This document shows, one piece after another, positions 29,110-37,511 of a DNA stretch of 64,000 bases (positions within the stretch are counted from its first letter, which is position 1; each line of letters starts with the position of its first letter). Location of the stretch: positions 5,912,501 to 5,976,500 of the forward strand of contig NZ_CP042823.1 in NCBI RefSeq assembly GCF_008000895.1. Direction: 5' to 3'. The notes beneath the pieces are model-generated. The model had not been told where the DNA came from and did not search any database. It saw nothing but the letters and a program-made list of their open reading frames with translations. The stretch is from Methylobacterium sp. WL1. GTDB lineage: Bacteria > Pseudomonadota > Alphaproteobacteria > Rhizobiales > Beijerinckiaceae. Position numbers and translations under genes: made by a program.

Positions 29110-29145
29110 GGCGGCGCGCCGGATGACGGCGCGCCGCCTCTTTTT
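29110..29145 (+). terminator. Rho-independent terminator of clpB
   Basis: A perfect 12-bp stem (GGCGGCGCGCCG / CGGCGCGCCGCC) with a five-base loop GATGA, followed by TCTTTTT, 20 bases after the clpB stop. Confidence 0.92.
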
Positions 29146-29162
29146 GCGATTGCGGCGTCGCC

Positions 29163-29333
29163 TCAGTGTCCGAACCAGCGCAGCAGGCCGCTCGCGACGA
29201 ATACCGCGATCAGAGCCAAGAACAGCTGCGGGCTCGTCGGCATCGATGCCACACGCCCCTTGATCTCGGCGGTATCGGCCAGGATCCTCTTCAGGTTGGC
29301 CCTGATTTCGAGCCGCTTAATGCGTGTTTCCAT
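29163..29333 (-). CDS. Small hypothetical single-pass membrane protein
   Basis: 56 residues starting METRIKRLEIRANLKRIL. The first half is amphipathic and charged and may form a coiled coil. The C-terminal third (FLALIAVFVASGLLRWF) is one transmembrane helix. The layout resembles small XhlA-like membrane proteins, but the match is not specific. The ribosome binding site is weak. It faces clpB and ends just after its terminator. Confidence 0.45.
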   Translation of the reverse strand: METRIKRLEIRANLKRILADTAEIKGRVASMPTSPQLFLALIAVFVASGLLRWFGH

Positions 29334-29457
29334 GTGTTGGGATGTCCCGCCTGGGCCGCCCGGAGGCGTGCCCGAGTCATGGCTGTTGCGGCTATCGCGT
29401 CTCGCAGCTTGCCAGCGCATTTGCGCGCGCCAAAGGGCCGATTGGGCCATGGTCCGT

Positions 29458-29727
29458 CTATGTTGTGAGATTGGCGCTCAGCGTATCGAGGAATGTGGCG
29501 GCTTCCTTGATGCTACTGCTAGCTTGCGCGAGGTGCTTGCGCTTGAAGCCGCCACAATCATCCGCTTCGACGGCATCGTTCACAGCGTAAACCGCGGTCA
29601 AGCACTGGCCGAGCGAGGCGACCATCTCATCGGTCTGGCACGCATCAAGCGGAATGGTTTCCCGACGCTCGACCTTATCGGTCCAGCTGCTGTTCGAATA
29701 CCGGACTATCTCGTCTTCGGATGTCAT
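29458..29727 (-). CDS. Hypothetical protein, 89 residues
   Basis: Begins MTSEDEIVRYSNSSWTDKVE and is acidic and soluble, with no signal peptide or membrane helix. Middle residues LDACQTDEMVASLGQCLTAV look helical. It is not a family I recognise. Base composition is lower in GC than its neighbours, which may mark a newer gene. It lies between the 56-residue gene and the MFS gene, all on the minus strand. Confidence 0.45.
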   Translation of the reverse strand: MTSEDEIVRYSNSSWTDKVERRETIPLDACQTDEMVASLGQCLTAVYAVNDAVEADDCGGFKRKHLAQASSSIKEAATFLDTLSANLTT

Positions 29728-29897
29728 GTGTAAGAGTTCCGGAACCCGTGCTGACGACTGTGTCGAACGGTGAACATCGAGTCGATGCCAGCATGATGGC
29801 AGCTCTTTCAACGGCGCGCATGTCAAAACGCCCAGCATAAGACTTCTATCCTCGAAATCCGGGCCCGTCTCGAGAATTGATCGAACAGTGGCCGCTA

Positions 29898-31016
29898 TCA
29901 GCCCCCCGCAACACGCCGAGCGTGAGCCAGGATGACCACCTGCAGCGCAAGCCCTCCAGCCGCGACCGCGGCGGCCGCCACCGGCAAGGCGGAGATTCCC
30001 GCCAGCGTGACCACCACGCCCCCGAGCGCCGCGCCCGCCGCGCCGCCGAGATAGTTCGCGGAGCTGTTCAGCGCGACCGAGACGCTGCCATGCTCCGGCC
30101 GGAGGTGGAGCAGGGCATGCTGCTGCGGCGCCTGCGAGGCCCAGCCCATCGCGCCCCAGAGCAGCACCGGCAGGTAGCCGAGAAGCGAGACGCCCAGCAG
30201 GCCGGGAAGCCATGCGAGCGCCAGCGTCAGGGCGGCCAGGATGACCGCCATGATCCGCCGGGGATCGCGGGTCCGGTCGATCAGCGGCCCGACCGAAAAA
30301 CTACCCACCATCCCGCCGATGCCCCAGGCCCAGAAATGAGAGGCCGCTGCGCCACCCAGCCCGGCCCGCTCCAGAAGGGATGCCAAGTAGGTGTAGAGAC
30401 CGAGGCTGGCGATTGCCGTTAGGAACGTGACCGCCACCGTCGCGACGATGGCTGAGTCGGTCAGCAAGGCCGCCCGCGCGCGCCAGGACGGCGGCTCCGC
30501 GGCGATGATGTCGGGCAGGCGCGCCAGGATGCCGGCAGTCGCTGCCGCACCCAGGATCATCACCATCCAGAGCGCGCCCTGCCAGCCGAGCCTGTCGGCG
30601 ATCCACAACCCGGCCGGAACGCCGATCACCGTCCCGGTGCTCATGCCGCCCAGCGTCAGCGCCAGCGCGCGCCCTTTGCGGCCCGGATCCACCAGGGCCG
30701 CCGCCGATGTGATCGCGACCGGAGCGTAGAGGCCGGCCGCGAGGCCGGCGAGCGCCCGGGCCAGGAGCAGCCCGAACAGGCCGGTCGCGAGGGCGCTCAA
30801 AAGGTTCGCTAGAGTGAAGATCGCAAGCGCCACGCCGAGCACGCGCCGCACCGGCCGTCCGGCGAGCAGACCTGCGCAGATCGGCGCCGCCAGGGCGTAA
30901 GCCAACGTGAAGACCGTGACAGCCTGTCCGGCTTCGCCGGCGCTAATGTCGAACGTGGCTCCGATCTTCGGGAGCAGCCCCGCGACCACGTACGCATCCA
31001 AGCCCAGGGCGAACAT
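29898..31016 (-). CDS. MFS transporter, DHA1-type efflux protein
   Basis: 372 residues with about 12 predicted membrane helices. The N-terminus MFALGLDAYVVAGLLPKIGATF and the loop LAGRPVRRVLGVAL match the DHA1 drug/arabinose efflux group. The chosen ATG falls inside the first helix; the bases upstream stay open in frame back to a TAG, and the family sequence (L.PIAILALGMFALG) continues there, so the true start may be a rare codon such as the CTG at 31046. It is divergent from an ArsR-type regulator with a palindrome between them, suggesting inducible efflux. Confidence 0.85.
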   Translation of the reverse strand: MFALGLDAYVVAGLLPKIGATFDISAGEAGQAVTVFTLAYALAAPICAGLLAGRPVRRVLGVALAIFTLANLLSALATGLFGLLLARALAGLAAGLYAPVAITSAAALVDPGRKGRALALTLGGMSTGTVIGVPAGLWIADRLGWQGALWMVMILGAAATAGILARLPDIIAAEPPSWRARAALLTDSAIVATVAVTFLTAIASLGLYTYLASLLERAGLGGAAASHFWAWGIGGMVGSFSVGPLIDRTRDPRRIMAVILAALTLALAWLPGLLGVSLLGYLPVLLWGAMGWASQAPQQHALLHLRPEHGSVSVALNSSANYLGGAAGAALGGVVVTLAGISALPVAAAAVAAGGLALQVVILAHARRVAGG

Positions 31017-31061
31017 CCCGAGCGCCAGAATCGCGATTGGCTTCAGGTCTCGCCGCCTATT

Positions 31062-31084
31062 TACGATCTACGACGAAAATCGTA
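31062..31084. promoter_or_regulatory. Palindrome in the divergent ArsR/MFS promoter, candidate operator
   Basis: TACGAT, 11 bases and ATCGTA; an inner ACGA-AAA-TCGT symmetry overlaps it. It lies 14 bases before the ArsR start and 46 bases before the MFS ATG, so a bound repressor could shut both promoters. Confidence 0.55.
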
Positions 31085-31097
31085 CATATAAGGCGCC

Positions 31098-31418
31098 ATG
31101 AGTGCCCGCAAGTTCTTTCACCCCGACCGCGCCGAGCTGACCCTGCATCGGGTGCTGTTCGCGCTAAGCGATCCGACCCGCCTCGCGGTCGTGTCGGACC
31201 TCCTAATGGCCGGCGAGCGCGCGTCCGGCGACCTCCTTACCGAAAGCGTGCCGCGATCGACCATGACGCACCATCTCAAGATCCTGCGCGAGGCCGGCGT
31301 GACGCGCACCCGGCCCGAAGGGATGCGCTGCCTGATCTCGCTGCGCCGTGAGGACGTCGGCGCCCGCTTCCCCGGCCTCCTCGACGCCATCATGGCCCAT
31401 GGCGAGGCCGAAGCGTGA
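31098..31418 (+). CDS. ArsR-family winged-helix regulator
   Basis: 106 residues. The region VLFALSDPTRLAVVSDLL and the recognition helix VPRSTMTHHLKILREAGVTR are typical of ArsR HTH domains, followed by the beta wing RPEGMRCLISLRRED. No CXC metal-binding motif is present in the usual helix, so it is probably not a classical arsenite or metal sensor. It is divergent from an MFS exporter and likely represses it through the palindrome between them. Confidence 0.85.
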   Translation: MSARKFFHPDRAELTLHRVLFALSDPTRLAVVSDLLMAGERASGDLLTESVPRSTMTHHLKILREAGVTRTRPEGMRCLISLRREDVGARFPGLLDAIMAHGEAEA

Positions 31419-31548
31419 GGGCGTCGCCGGCTGCGTCCAGGAAGAATGCGTTTCCGACGGGCATACCCCTCGGCGGGAGCCGGCGCTGAGCCCCGATTCC
31501 TGTGGGCCTTGCCAGACAGTAGGGCCTCCCAACCCGTTGGGTTGGTGG

Positions 31549-32442
31549 CTAGGCCCGGCGGATCGCCCTCGCCAGGTCGGCCGCCTGGTCCCGATCCCGG
31601 CAGACCAGCCAGAGGTCGTCGTGGGCGGACAGCTCCGCGTCGAACAGGTCGATGAAGGCGGCCGGCGGGGCGGCGAGGTCGGGCCAGTGGTAGAGGCCGA
31701 ATCCCAGGGCCTCGAACAGCGGCAGGATCGGCGCCAGGTCCCACAGCTTGTTGTTGCTCAAGGTCGCGTCGAGCCGGCCCGTGGCGAGGAGCGCTGCGTC
31801 CGAGATCGTGCCGCCCTCGCTCCAGGGAAACCAGCCGCGCCCGTAATCCACGGTGTAGCGCTGGGCGGTGACCGCGAGCCAGCCGACATGGCCGGTCCGG
31901 CGGGGGGAGGGGGCCAACGGGCGCAGCGCCTCCGTCCGGCGCCCGCCCCGGGTCGGCGCCCAGAACGCCTGACCCTCGGAGGCGGCGAACAAGATGCCCT
32001 CGGCGGTCTCCGCATTCTCCGTGCGGGCGGGGGCGGAGCGATTCTCGTTCCAGGCTGGCAGGTTCATCACGCCCGCGCGGGGCCAGCCCGACCGGCAGGC
32101 CGCCGCCATCACGCCCCAGCCCGACAGGCCGCCCGCGAACGGTCGTGTGCCGTCGATCGGGTCGCCCACGAAGGTCCAGGCCTCGCGCGCCAGCATCGCC
32201 TTGGCGGCCACGTGCCCGAGGTCGTCGGCGGTCTCTTCCTCGATCAGGTCGGGGCCGAACCGCGCGTGCAGCAGGCGGCTCACGGCGAGGTCCGCCTCGG
32301 TTAGCGCCTGGCCGAGGTCGGGCCCCTTGTTGGTCATCGCGAGACCCTCCGCGCGCATCGCGAGCGCCAGCGGCGCGGCCTCCTCGGTGAAGGCGAGCAG
32401 TGCGGCGAGGACATCGCCGGCCGAGGCGTCGGGTGCGATCAT
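31549..32442 (-). CDS. Inositol-monophosphatase-family phosphatase
   Basis: 297 residues from an ATG overlapping the NUDIX stop by four bases. The metal site motifs are present: a Glu-rich IEEETADDL, FVGDPIDGTRPFAGG (matching DPIDGT..F) and the C-terminal NKLWDLAPILPL (matching WD.A). The family dephosphorylates inositol phosphate, histidinol phosphate or related sugar phosphates. The DPIDGT motif is followed by RPF rather than NF, a variant found in a distinct subgroup, so the substrate is open. Confidence 0.85.
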   Translation of the reverse strand: MIAPDASAGDVLAALLAFTEEAAPLALAMRAEGLAMTNKGPDLGQALTEADLAVSRLLHARFGPDLIEEETADDLGHVAAKAMLAREAWTFVGDPIDGTRPFAGGLSGWGVMAAACRSGWPRAGVMNLPAWNENRSAPARTENAETAEGILFAASEGQAFWAPTRGGRRTEALRPLAPSPRRTGHVGWLAVTAQRYTVDYGRGWFPWSEGGTISDAALLATGRLDATLSNNKLWDLAPILPLFEALGFGLYHWPDLAAPPAAFIDLFDAELSAHDDLWLVCRDRDQAADLARAIRRA

Positions 32443-33014
32443 GCGGCGAACAACGCGGGCTGGCGCAGCATCAGCGCCTGGACCAGGACCAGGGTCTTGA
32501 GATCGGACAGCCGCCCGGCGCGGACCCGCTCCGCGAGTTCGGCCAGAGGCACCTCCAGCACCTCGACCTGCTCGCCCTCGCCGGGCAATCCGCCCCCCGG
32601 GCCGACGCGGTCGGCCTGATGGTAGGGGGCGAGGTAGAGCCACAGGCGCTCCGAGGAAACGCTCGGCATGCTGTAGGCATGGGTGACACGCTCGAGACGT
32701 TCGAGCTGCACGCCCGCCTCCTCCATCGCCTCGCGGATCGCGGTCGCCTCCGGCTCGCCGCCGTCGAGGCCCCCGGCCGGCGCCTCGTCGAGGGCGGGCG
32801 GCTCGCCCCAGAAGGCCGGGCCGACCCGGCTCTGCCGGACCAGCAGGGCCACCCGCCGCTCGGGATCGTAGGGCAGCACGCAGGCCGCCTCGCCGTGGTC
32901 CTCCAGGGCCCGCGGCACCGTGCTGCCGTCGGGCTGGGTCAGCGTGGCGATGCCGAAGGTGTTCCAGCCCCGGTGGATCACCCGCAGGGGCAGGGCGGTC
33001 TGCGTGCCGGTCAT
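32439..33014 (-). CDS. NUDIX hydrolase (ADP-ribose pyrophosphatase-like)
   Basis: 191 residues. The NUDIX box is visible as GGLDGGEPEATAIREAMEEA followed by GV, with the REAMEE glutamates that bind metal. The PAFWGEPPALDEAPAGG segment before it fits the ADP-sugar branch. It would split nucleoside diphosphates linked to another group, for example ADP-ribose, into AMP and sugar phosphate. The stop overlaps the next gene (inositol phosphatase family) by four bases, so the two form a small operon. Confidence 0.88.
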   Translation of the reverse strand: MTGTQTALPLRVIHRGWNTFGIATLTQPDGSTVPRALEDHGEAACVLPYDPERRVALLVRQSRVGPAFWGEPPALDEAPAGGLDGGEPEATAIREAMEEAGVQLERLERVTHAYSMPSVSSERLWLYLAPYHQADRVGPGGGLPGEGEQVEVLEVPLAELAERVRAGRLSDLKTLVLVQALMLRQPALFAA

Positions 33015-33021
33015 GAGCGGG

Positions 33022-33729
33022 TCAGCGCTGGGTGGTGGCGGCGGTCTGGCCGAACATTACCTTCTTGGCGTCCTCGCTCATGGTCTTGCCGTGGTCGGGG
33101 TTGATCTCCGGCGCTCGGGCGTAGGCAGCCTGGGTCGCGGGCCGCTCCGCGATGGCCGTGAACCAGCGCTTGAGGTTGGGATGCTGGTCGAGGTCCTGGC
33201 CCTGCTTCTCCCACGGCACGATCCACGGGTAGCAGGCCATGTCGGCAATCGAGTAATCCGAGCCCGCGACGAAGGTGCGATCGGCCAGCCGCCGGTCGAG
33301 CACGCCGTAGAGCCGGTTGGTCTCGTTGACGTAGCGCGCGATCGCGTAATCGATCTTCTCGGGGGCGTATTGCGAGAAGTGATGGTTCTGGCCCAGCATC
33401 GGCCCGAGCCCGCCCATCTGCCAGAACAGCCATTGCAGGACCTCGGCCCGGCCACGCGGATCGCTCGGGATGAAGCGGCCGGCTTTCTCGGCGAGATACA
33501 ACAGGATCGCGCCCGATTCGAACAGGGAAACCGGAGCGCCGCCGCCCGCCGGCTCGTGATCCACGATCGCCGGCATGCGGTTGTTTGGGGCGATCTTGAG
33601 GAAATCCGGATTGAATTGTTCGCCCTTGCCGATGTTGATCGCCTTGATCTGGTAAGGAATACCCGCCTCTTCGAGGAACATCGTGACCTTATGGCCGTTC
33701 GGCGTCGGCCAATAGTACAGATCGATCAT
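33022..33729 (-). CDS. Glutathione S-transferase, YfcG/YghU-like
   Basis: 235 residues from MIDLYYWPTPNGHKVTMFLE. The N-terminal thioredoxin-fold part contains FNPDFLKIAPNNRMPAIVDH and SLFESGAILLYLAEK, the cis-Pro and Ser-rich glutathione-binding region typical of Nu-class GSTs. The C-terminal helical domain carries GSDYSIADMACYPWI. These proteins often act as disulfide-bond or peroxide reductases that use glutathione. It ends seven bases before the NUDIX start, so it may lead that operon. Confidence 0.9.
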   Translation of the reverse strand: MIDLYYWPTPNGHKVTMFLEEAGIPYQIKAINIGKGEQFNPDFLKIAPNNRMPAIVDHEPAGGGAPVSLFESGAILLYLAEKAGRFIPSDPRGRAEVLQWLFWQMGGLGPMLGQNHHFSQYAPEKIDYAIARYVNETNRLYGVLDRRLADRTFVAGSDYSIADMACYPWIVPWEKQGQDLDQHPNLKRWFTAIAERPATQAAYARAPEINPDHGKTMSEDAKKVMFGQTAATTQR

Positions 33730-33916
33730 CGGATTATGTCCCGCTGACGCGTCGTCCTGGGCGATGGGTGCCGGCTTTTGGAAAGGATGACGCAAAAACA
33801 AAGCTCTGGAGCCGCCTCGTGGATCGGGTGTCCAAGAGGAGGCTCCGAGTCCCCGGCGGTGGGGAGGTGGGTCTCTGGAGCGTTCCGGTCAAGCATCGTC
33901 CGGAGCGATCGCGGCC

Positions 33917-34855
33917 TCATCCGCCGGGGCAGCCCTGCGTGTCCACGTAGAGGGCGTAGAGCGACTGGCTCGCCGCCATGAACAGGCGGTTCCGGTGCCG
34001 GCCGCCGAAGCACAGATTGGCGCAGCGCTCCGGCAGGTGGATGCGGCCGATCAGGCGGCCCTCCGGGTTGAACACCATGACGCCGTCGAGGGCGTCGTCA
34101 CCCATGCCCCAGCCGCACCAGAGATTGCCGTCCTGATCGCAGCGGATCCCGTCCGGCGTGCCAGGCCCGGCATCGATCAGCACCCGGCGGTCGCGCAGGG
34201 TCCGGCCGCCGACCACGTCGAAGGCGACGATGCGCCGGGTCGGCTCGCCGCGGGATTCCACGAGGTAGAGCCGCGATTCGTCCGGTGAGAAGCACAGGCC
34301 GTTCGGACCGGCGATGTCGTGCGCGACCACGTCCAGGGCGCCGGTCTCCGCGTCCAACCGGTAGACGTTCTGGGGGAGCTCGGATTCGGCGCGCTCGCCC
34401 TCGTAGTAGCCCGAAATCCCGAAGGTCGGATCCGTGAACCACACCGCGCCGTCGCGCGCGGTGACGAGGTCGTTCGGTGCGTTGAGGCGCCGGCCCTCGA
34501 TGGCGTCGGCCAGCACGGTGAGCGACCCGTCATACTCGGTCCGCACCACCCGGCGGCCGCCATGCTCACAAGTGACGAGCCGCCCCTGGCGGTCTCGGGT
34601 GTTGCCGTTGGCGAAACCCGACGGCCGGCGGAACGTGCCGACGGCGCCGGTCTCCTCGTCCCAGCGCAGGATCCGGTTGTTCGGGATATCGCTCCACAGG
34701 AGATAGCGCCCATCCCCGAACCAGACCGGCCCCTCGCTCCAGCGGCAGCCGGTGGCGAGGCGCTCGACCGCCGCGCTGAACACCCGGTAGCGGGCGAACG
34801 ACGCGTCGAGGATCTCGACCGCCGGGTCGGGGTAGCGCGCGCTTGGCGTCCACAC
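33917..34855 (-). CDS. SMP-30/gluconolactonase-family protein
   Basis: 312 residues; the GTG start is preceded by AGGAG at nine bases, which decides it over a longer frame. The beta-propeller signature is SEGPVWFGDGRYLLWSDIPN at the N-terminus, then NAPNDLVTARDGAVWFTDPT and GPNGLCFSPDESRLYLVES, ending with the metal-site strand GTPDGIRCDQDGNLWCGWG. The family hydrolyses sugar lactones in the cytoplasm or periplasm. No signal peptide was seen. It could act after the aldose dehydrogenase encoded elsewhere in the window. Confidence 0.88.
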   Translation of the reverse strand: MWTPSARYPDPAVEILDASFARYRVFSAAVERLATGCRWSEGPVWFGDGRYLLWSDIPNNRILRWDEETGAVGTFRRPSGFANGNTRDRQGRLVTCEHGGRRVVRTEYDGSLTVLADAIEGRRLNAPNDLVTARDGAVWFTDPTFGISGYYEGERAESELPQNVYRLDAETGALDVVAHDIAGPNGLCFSPDESRLYLVESRGEPTRRIVAFDVVGGRTLRDRRVLIDAGPGTPDGIRCDQDGNLWCGWGMGDDALDGVMVFNPEGRLIGRIHLPERCANLCFGGRHRNRLFMAASQSLYALYVDTQGCPGG

Positions 34856-35326
34856 GGGATTGGGCTCCTGGCACCGGCGCGCCGATCCGGGCGCGGGCCA
34901 ACCGCGATATAGGAACGACGGGGCGATGCCAGTGGCGGAGAGGGGCGCCGTGCCGGGTTCGTCAGGCGATCGCCGGCTGCTCACCCCGTACGCACCGCAG
35001 AGGATGCCGGTCGAATAGAATCGTGAGCCGGGGCATCGTCTCAGCGGGAGCGACGAGGACCAAGATCCCCCACCGCCAATCTCCGCGCCGCGTCTCCACC
35101 GCCCCCCAATGGAATGCAGTTCGGTTCGTCGGTGCGAGAATCAGCCCTCGCCGTCCTGAGGAAGACCGTACGCGCCGCTCAATTGTCTGACAAGTGGGGT
35201 GTCGCCGCTTGGACCCGCTTTCGATAACTGGCGGGTCAATCCCGGCTCAGGATGGCCCCTGTGGCCCGCTGCCCCGTTGCGCCCGGACCAGCGAAACGCT
35301 ACGGTTCTGTACCCGTAACGGGGTGT
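34856..35326. other. Intergenic region before tRNA-Pro
   Basis: 471 bases with no gene I can support. It contains the leaders of the SMP-30 gene and of tRNA-Pro. Open frames across it on the minus strand are antisense to the tRNA. No terminator or palindrome of note is visible. Confidence 0.3.
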
Positions 35327-35403
<77 letters not shown>

Positions 35404-35429
35404 TTCGATCAGGAGCTTGTCGAGTTCAG

Positions 35430-35741
35430 ATGCCGAGCGCCCGCATCTTCCGCCCCTCCCGGGACGCCACGCAGTCGGGCCAGGCCCGCACGAAGCAGTG
35501 GCTTCTCGAGTTCGACCAGACCAGCCCGCGCGAGATCGATCCGCTGATGGGCTGGAACGGATCGGCCGACATGATGCAGCAGGTACGCCTGGAGTTCGAC
35601 ACGGAGGAGGAGGCGGTCGCCTACGCCAAGCGCGAGGGCATCGCCTACCGGGTCGAACAGCCGGCCAAGCCGGTGTTCCGCAAGGGCCTGTCCTACTCGG
35701 ATAACTTCAAGTTCAACCGCACGGCGCCCTGGACCCACTGA
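35430..35741 (+). CDS. Respiratory complex I accessory subunit, NDUFS4-like
   Basis: 103 residues starting MPSARIFRPSRDATQSGQAR. The body WLLEFDQTSPREIDPLMGW followed by VRLEFDTEEEAVAYAKREG and the ending YSDNFKFNRTAPWTH are the pattern of the 18-kDa (NDUFS4) subunit that alphaproteobacteria share with mitochondria. It binds near the NADH module of complex I on the cytoplasmic side. It is short and intact and lies 26 bases after tRNA-Pro. Confidence 0.93.
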   Translation: MPSARIFRPSRDATQSGQARTKQWLLEFDQTSPREIDPLMGWNGSADMMQQVRLEFDTEEEAVAYAKREGIAYRVEQPAKPVFRKGLSYSDNFKFNRTAPWTH

Positions 35742-35778
35742 GGCGCTTCAGCGCGCCCGCGGGCGGGGTCGCGGGCTG

Positions 35779-36237
35779 TCACGAACCGCGGCGCGCTTTC
35801 CACGCCGCGTAGGGCGCTTCGCCCGCCGGCCGGATCTGGCTGAGTCGCATCGGCTGTTCGTCCAGGGGGCGGCACAGTTCCGCGTAGATGCTCGCGCTGC
35901 CGGCTCCGTGCTCCTCCGCTTCCTCCGCCGAGAAGGCGAAGTAGCCTTCGCGGAAGCCGGCGAGCCGCATCGCCGCATGGCACATCGGGCAGGGGCGCCC
36001 GCTCGCGTACATCACGCAATCGGAGAGGTCGCGTCGCGCCAGCATTTGGCTGGCCTCGCGCAGCGCCACCATCTCGGCATGCCCGGTCGGGTCGTTGGTG
36101 GCGTGCACGGTGTTGGCAGCCCGGACCAGGACGGCGCCGTCGCGCACGATCACCGCGCCGTACGGAGATCCGCCGGCCAGAACGTTCGCCTCGGCCAGCG
36201 CGACTGCTTCGCGGATATAGCTCTCGTGCTCCGACAT
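35779..36237 (-). CDS. Nucleoside/nucleobase deaminase
   Basis: 152 residues. The zinc site of the cytidine-deaminase superfamily is complete: GHAEMVAL (His and catalytic Glu, about residue 53) and SGRPCPMCHAAM (two Cys ligands, about residues 82-85). The N-terminal ANVLAGGSPYGAVIV and the HATNDPTGHAE run place it with guanine-deaminase and tRNA-adenosine-deaminase-like proteins. It hydrolyses an amino group from a purine or pyrimidine. TadA proper has different flanks, so a guanine deaminase-like role is preferred, at moderate certainty. Confidence 0.85.
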   Translation of the reverse strand: MSEHESYIREAVALAEANVLAGGSPYGAVIVRDGAVLVRAANTVHATNDPTGHAEMVALREASQMLARRDLSDCVMYASGRPCPMCHAAMRLAGFREGYFAFSAEEAEEHGAGSASIYAELCRPLDEQPMRLSQIRPAGEAPYAAWKARRGS

Positions 36238-36288
36238 CCCTGCGCCTCTGCGTGAACCCGCGCGCCAACGCGCCGCCGGGCCGGGAGT

Positions 36289-37356
36289 TCAGAACGCGTA
36301 GCGCACGGTGCAATAGGGCAGGGATTCGGCCAGCAGGGCCTTGAACCGGGCGAGCCAGCGGCCTTTCCAGCCGGTCCGGTAGCGCAGGTTGGTGCCGCCG
36401 CCCTCCGAGACCTTCGCCTCCTGGATATCCGGCCGCCACAGCAGATCCTCCGCCTTGGGGTGCCAGCCAAGATTTACGTCGTGCAGCCCCGCATTGTGGG
36501 TCAGCATGATGATCTCGCACTTGAGCTGCGCCTTGGCGGCGTCCGAGAGCGTTGCGTCGATCTCGGCGAACAGCGCCCGCCAATCCGCCTCCCAGCCCTC
36601 GTAGAGGATCACCGGCGAGAAATTGGCGTGGACCTCGTAGCCGGCGGCCACGAAGTCGTCGATCGCGGCGATGCGCTCCGGGATCGGCGTCGTGCGCACG
36701 TCGACGATCTTGGCGATCCGGGCAGGCATCAGCGAGAAACGGATCCGCGTCTTGCCTTGCGGGTCGTAGGCCAGGAGATCGCGGTTGACCGCCTTGGTGG
36801 CAAACGACGCCTTGGCGTTCGGCAGGGTGCGGAACCGCTCGATGAAGGTGCGGACGCCGCTGCTCACCGCCGCGTCCACCGACAGGTCGCCGTTCTCGCC
36901 GATGTCGTAGATCCAGTGCGCCGGGTCTATCGTGTCGGGGGCCGGCAGGGGGCCCTGCCGGTCCGCATGCCGGGCGATCGCCGCGCAGGCCTGGTCGATG
37001 TTCACGAACAGCGAGATCGGGTTCGAGAAGCCCTTGCGCCGCGGCACGTAGCAATAGGCGCAGGCCATGGCGCATCCGTTCGAGGTCGAGGGCGCGATGA
37101 AGTGGGCGCTGCGGCCGTTCGGCCGCATGGTCAGGCCCTTCTTCACGCCGAGCACCAGGGTCGAGCGCTTGATCCGGACCCAGTCCTCCACCGATCCCGC
37201 GTTCCCGTGGAGCGCCGGGATATTCCAGTGCGACGGCACGGGGATGCGCTCGGCGTCGGGGAAGCGCGTCAGGATCTCCCTGCCGATCGGGTAATCGCCC
37301 ACCGTGGGCTCGTGGTAGATCGTCCTGATGTCGAGGAGGTCGCTGGTGAGGGCCAT
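36289..37356 (-). CDS. Radical SAM protein, spore-photoproduct-lyase (SPL) family
   Basis: 355 residues from MALTSDLLDIRTIYHEPTVG. The 4Fe-4S site is CAMACAYCY, a CX3CX2C motif, at about residues 94-101 within APSTSNGCAMACAYCYVP. The downstream FIERFRTLPNAKASFATKAV and RIRFSLMPARIAKIVD strands are found in the spore photoproduct lyase family of Hyphomicrobiales. In non-sporulating bacteria the substrate is not established; repair of thymine photoproducts is possible. It is separated from the divergent GGDEF-EAL gene by about 150 bases. Confidence 0.85.
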   Translation of the reverse strand: MALTSDLLDIRTIYHEPTVGDYPIGREILTRFPDAERIPVPSHWNIPALHGNAGSVEDWVRIKRSTLVLGVKKGLTMRPNGRSAHFIAPSTSNGCAMACAYCYVPRRKGFSNPISLFVNIDQACAAIARHADRQGPLPAPDTIDPAHWIYDIGENGDLSVDAAVSSGVRTFIERFRTLPNAKASFATKAVNRDLLAYDPQGKTRIRFSLMPARIAKIVDVRTTPIPERIAAIDDFVAAGYEVHANFSPVILYEGWEADWRALFAEIDATLSDAAKAQLKCEIIMLTHNAGLHDVNLGWHPKAEDLLWRPDIQEAKVSEGGGTNLRYRTGWKGRWLARFKALLAESLPYCTVRYAF

Positions 37357-37511
37357 GCTGCGTCCGGGGCCCGGCTGCGGCCCGACCCGCGATATGGCGC
37401 GCGACGGCGGGACCGGAATAGCTTGCGACGTGCGGTCCCAATGGTCCGCGGCGGTAGATTCCATGGACGCGTGATCTCAACACTCTTTTACGACTCTTGA
37501 TTGATTATCCC

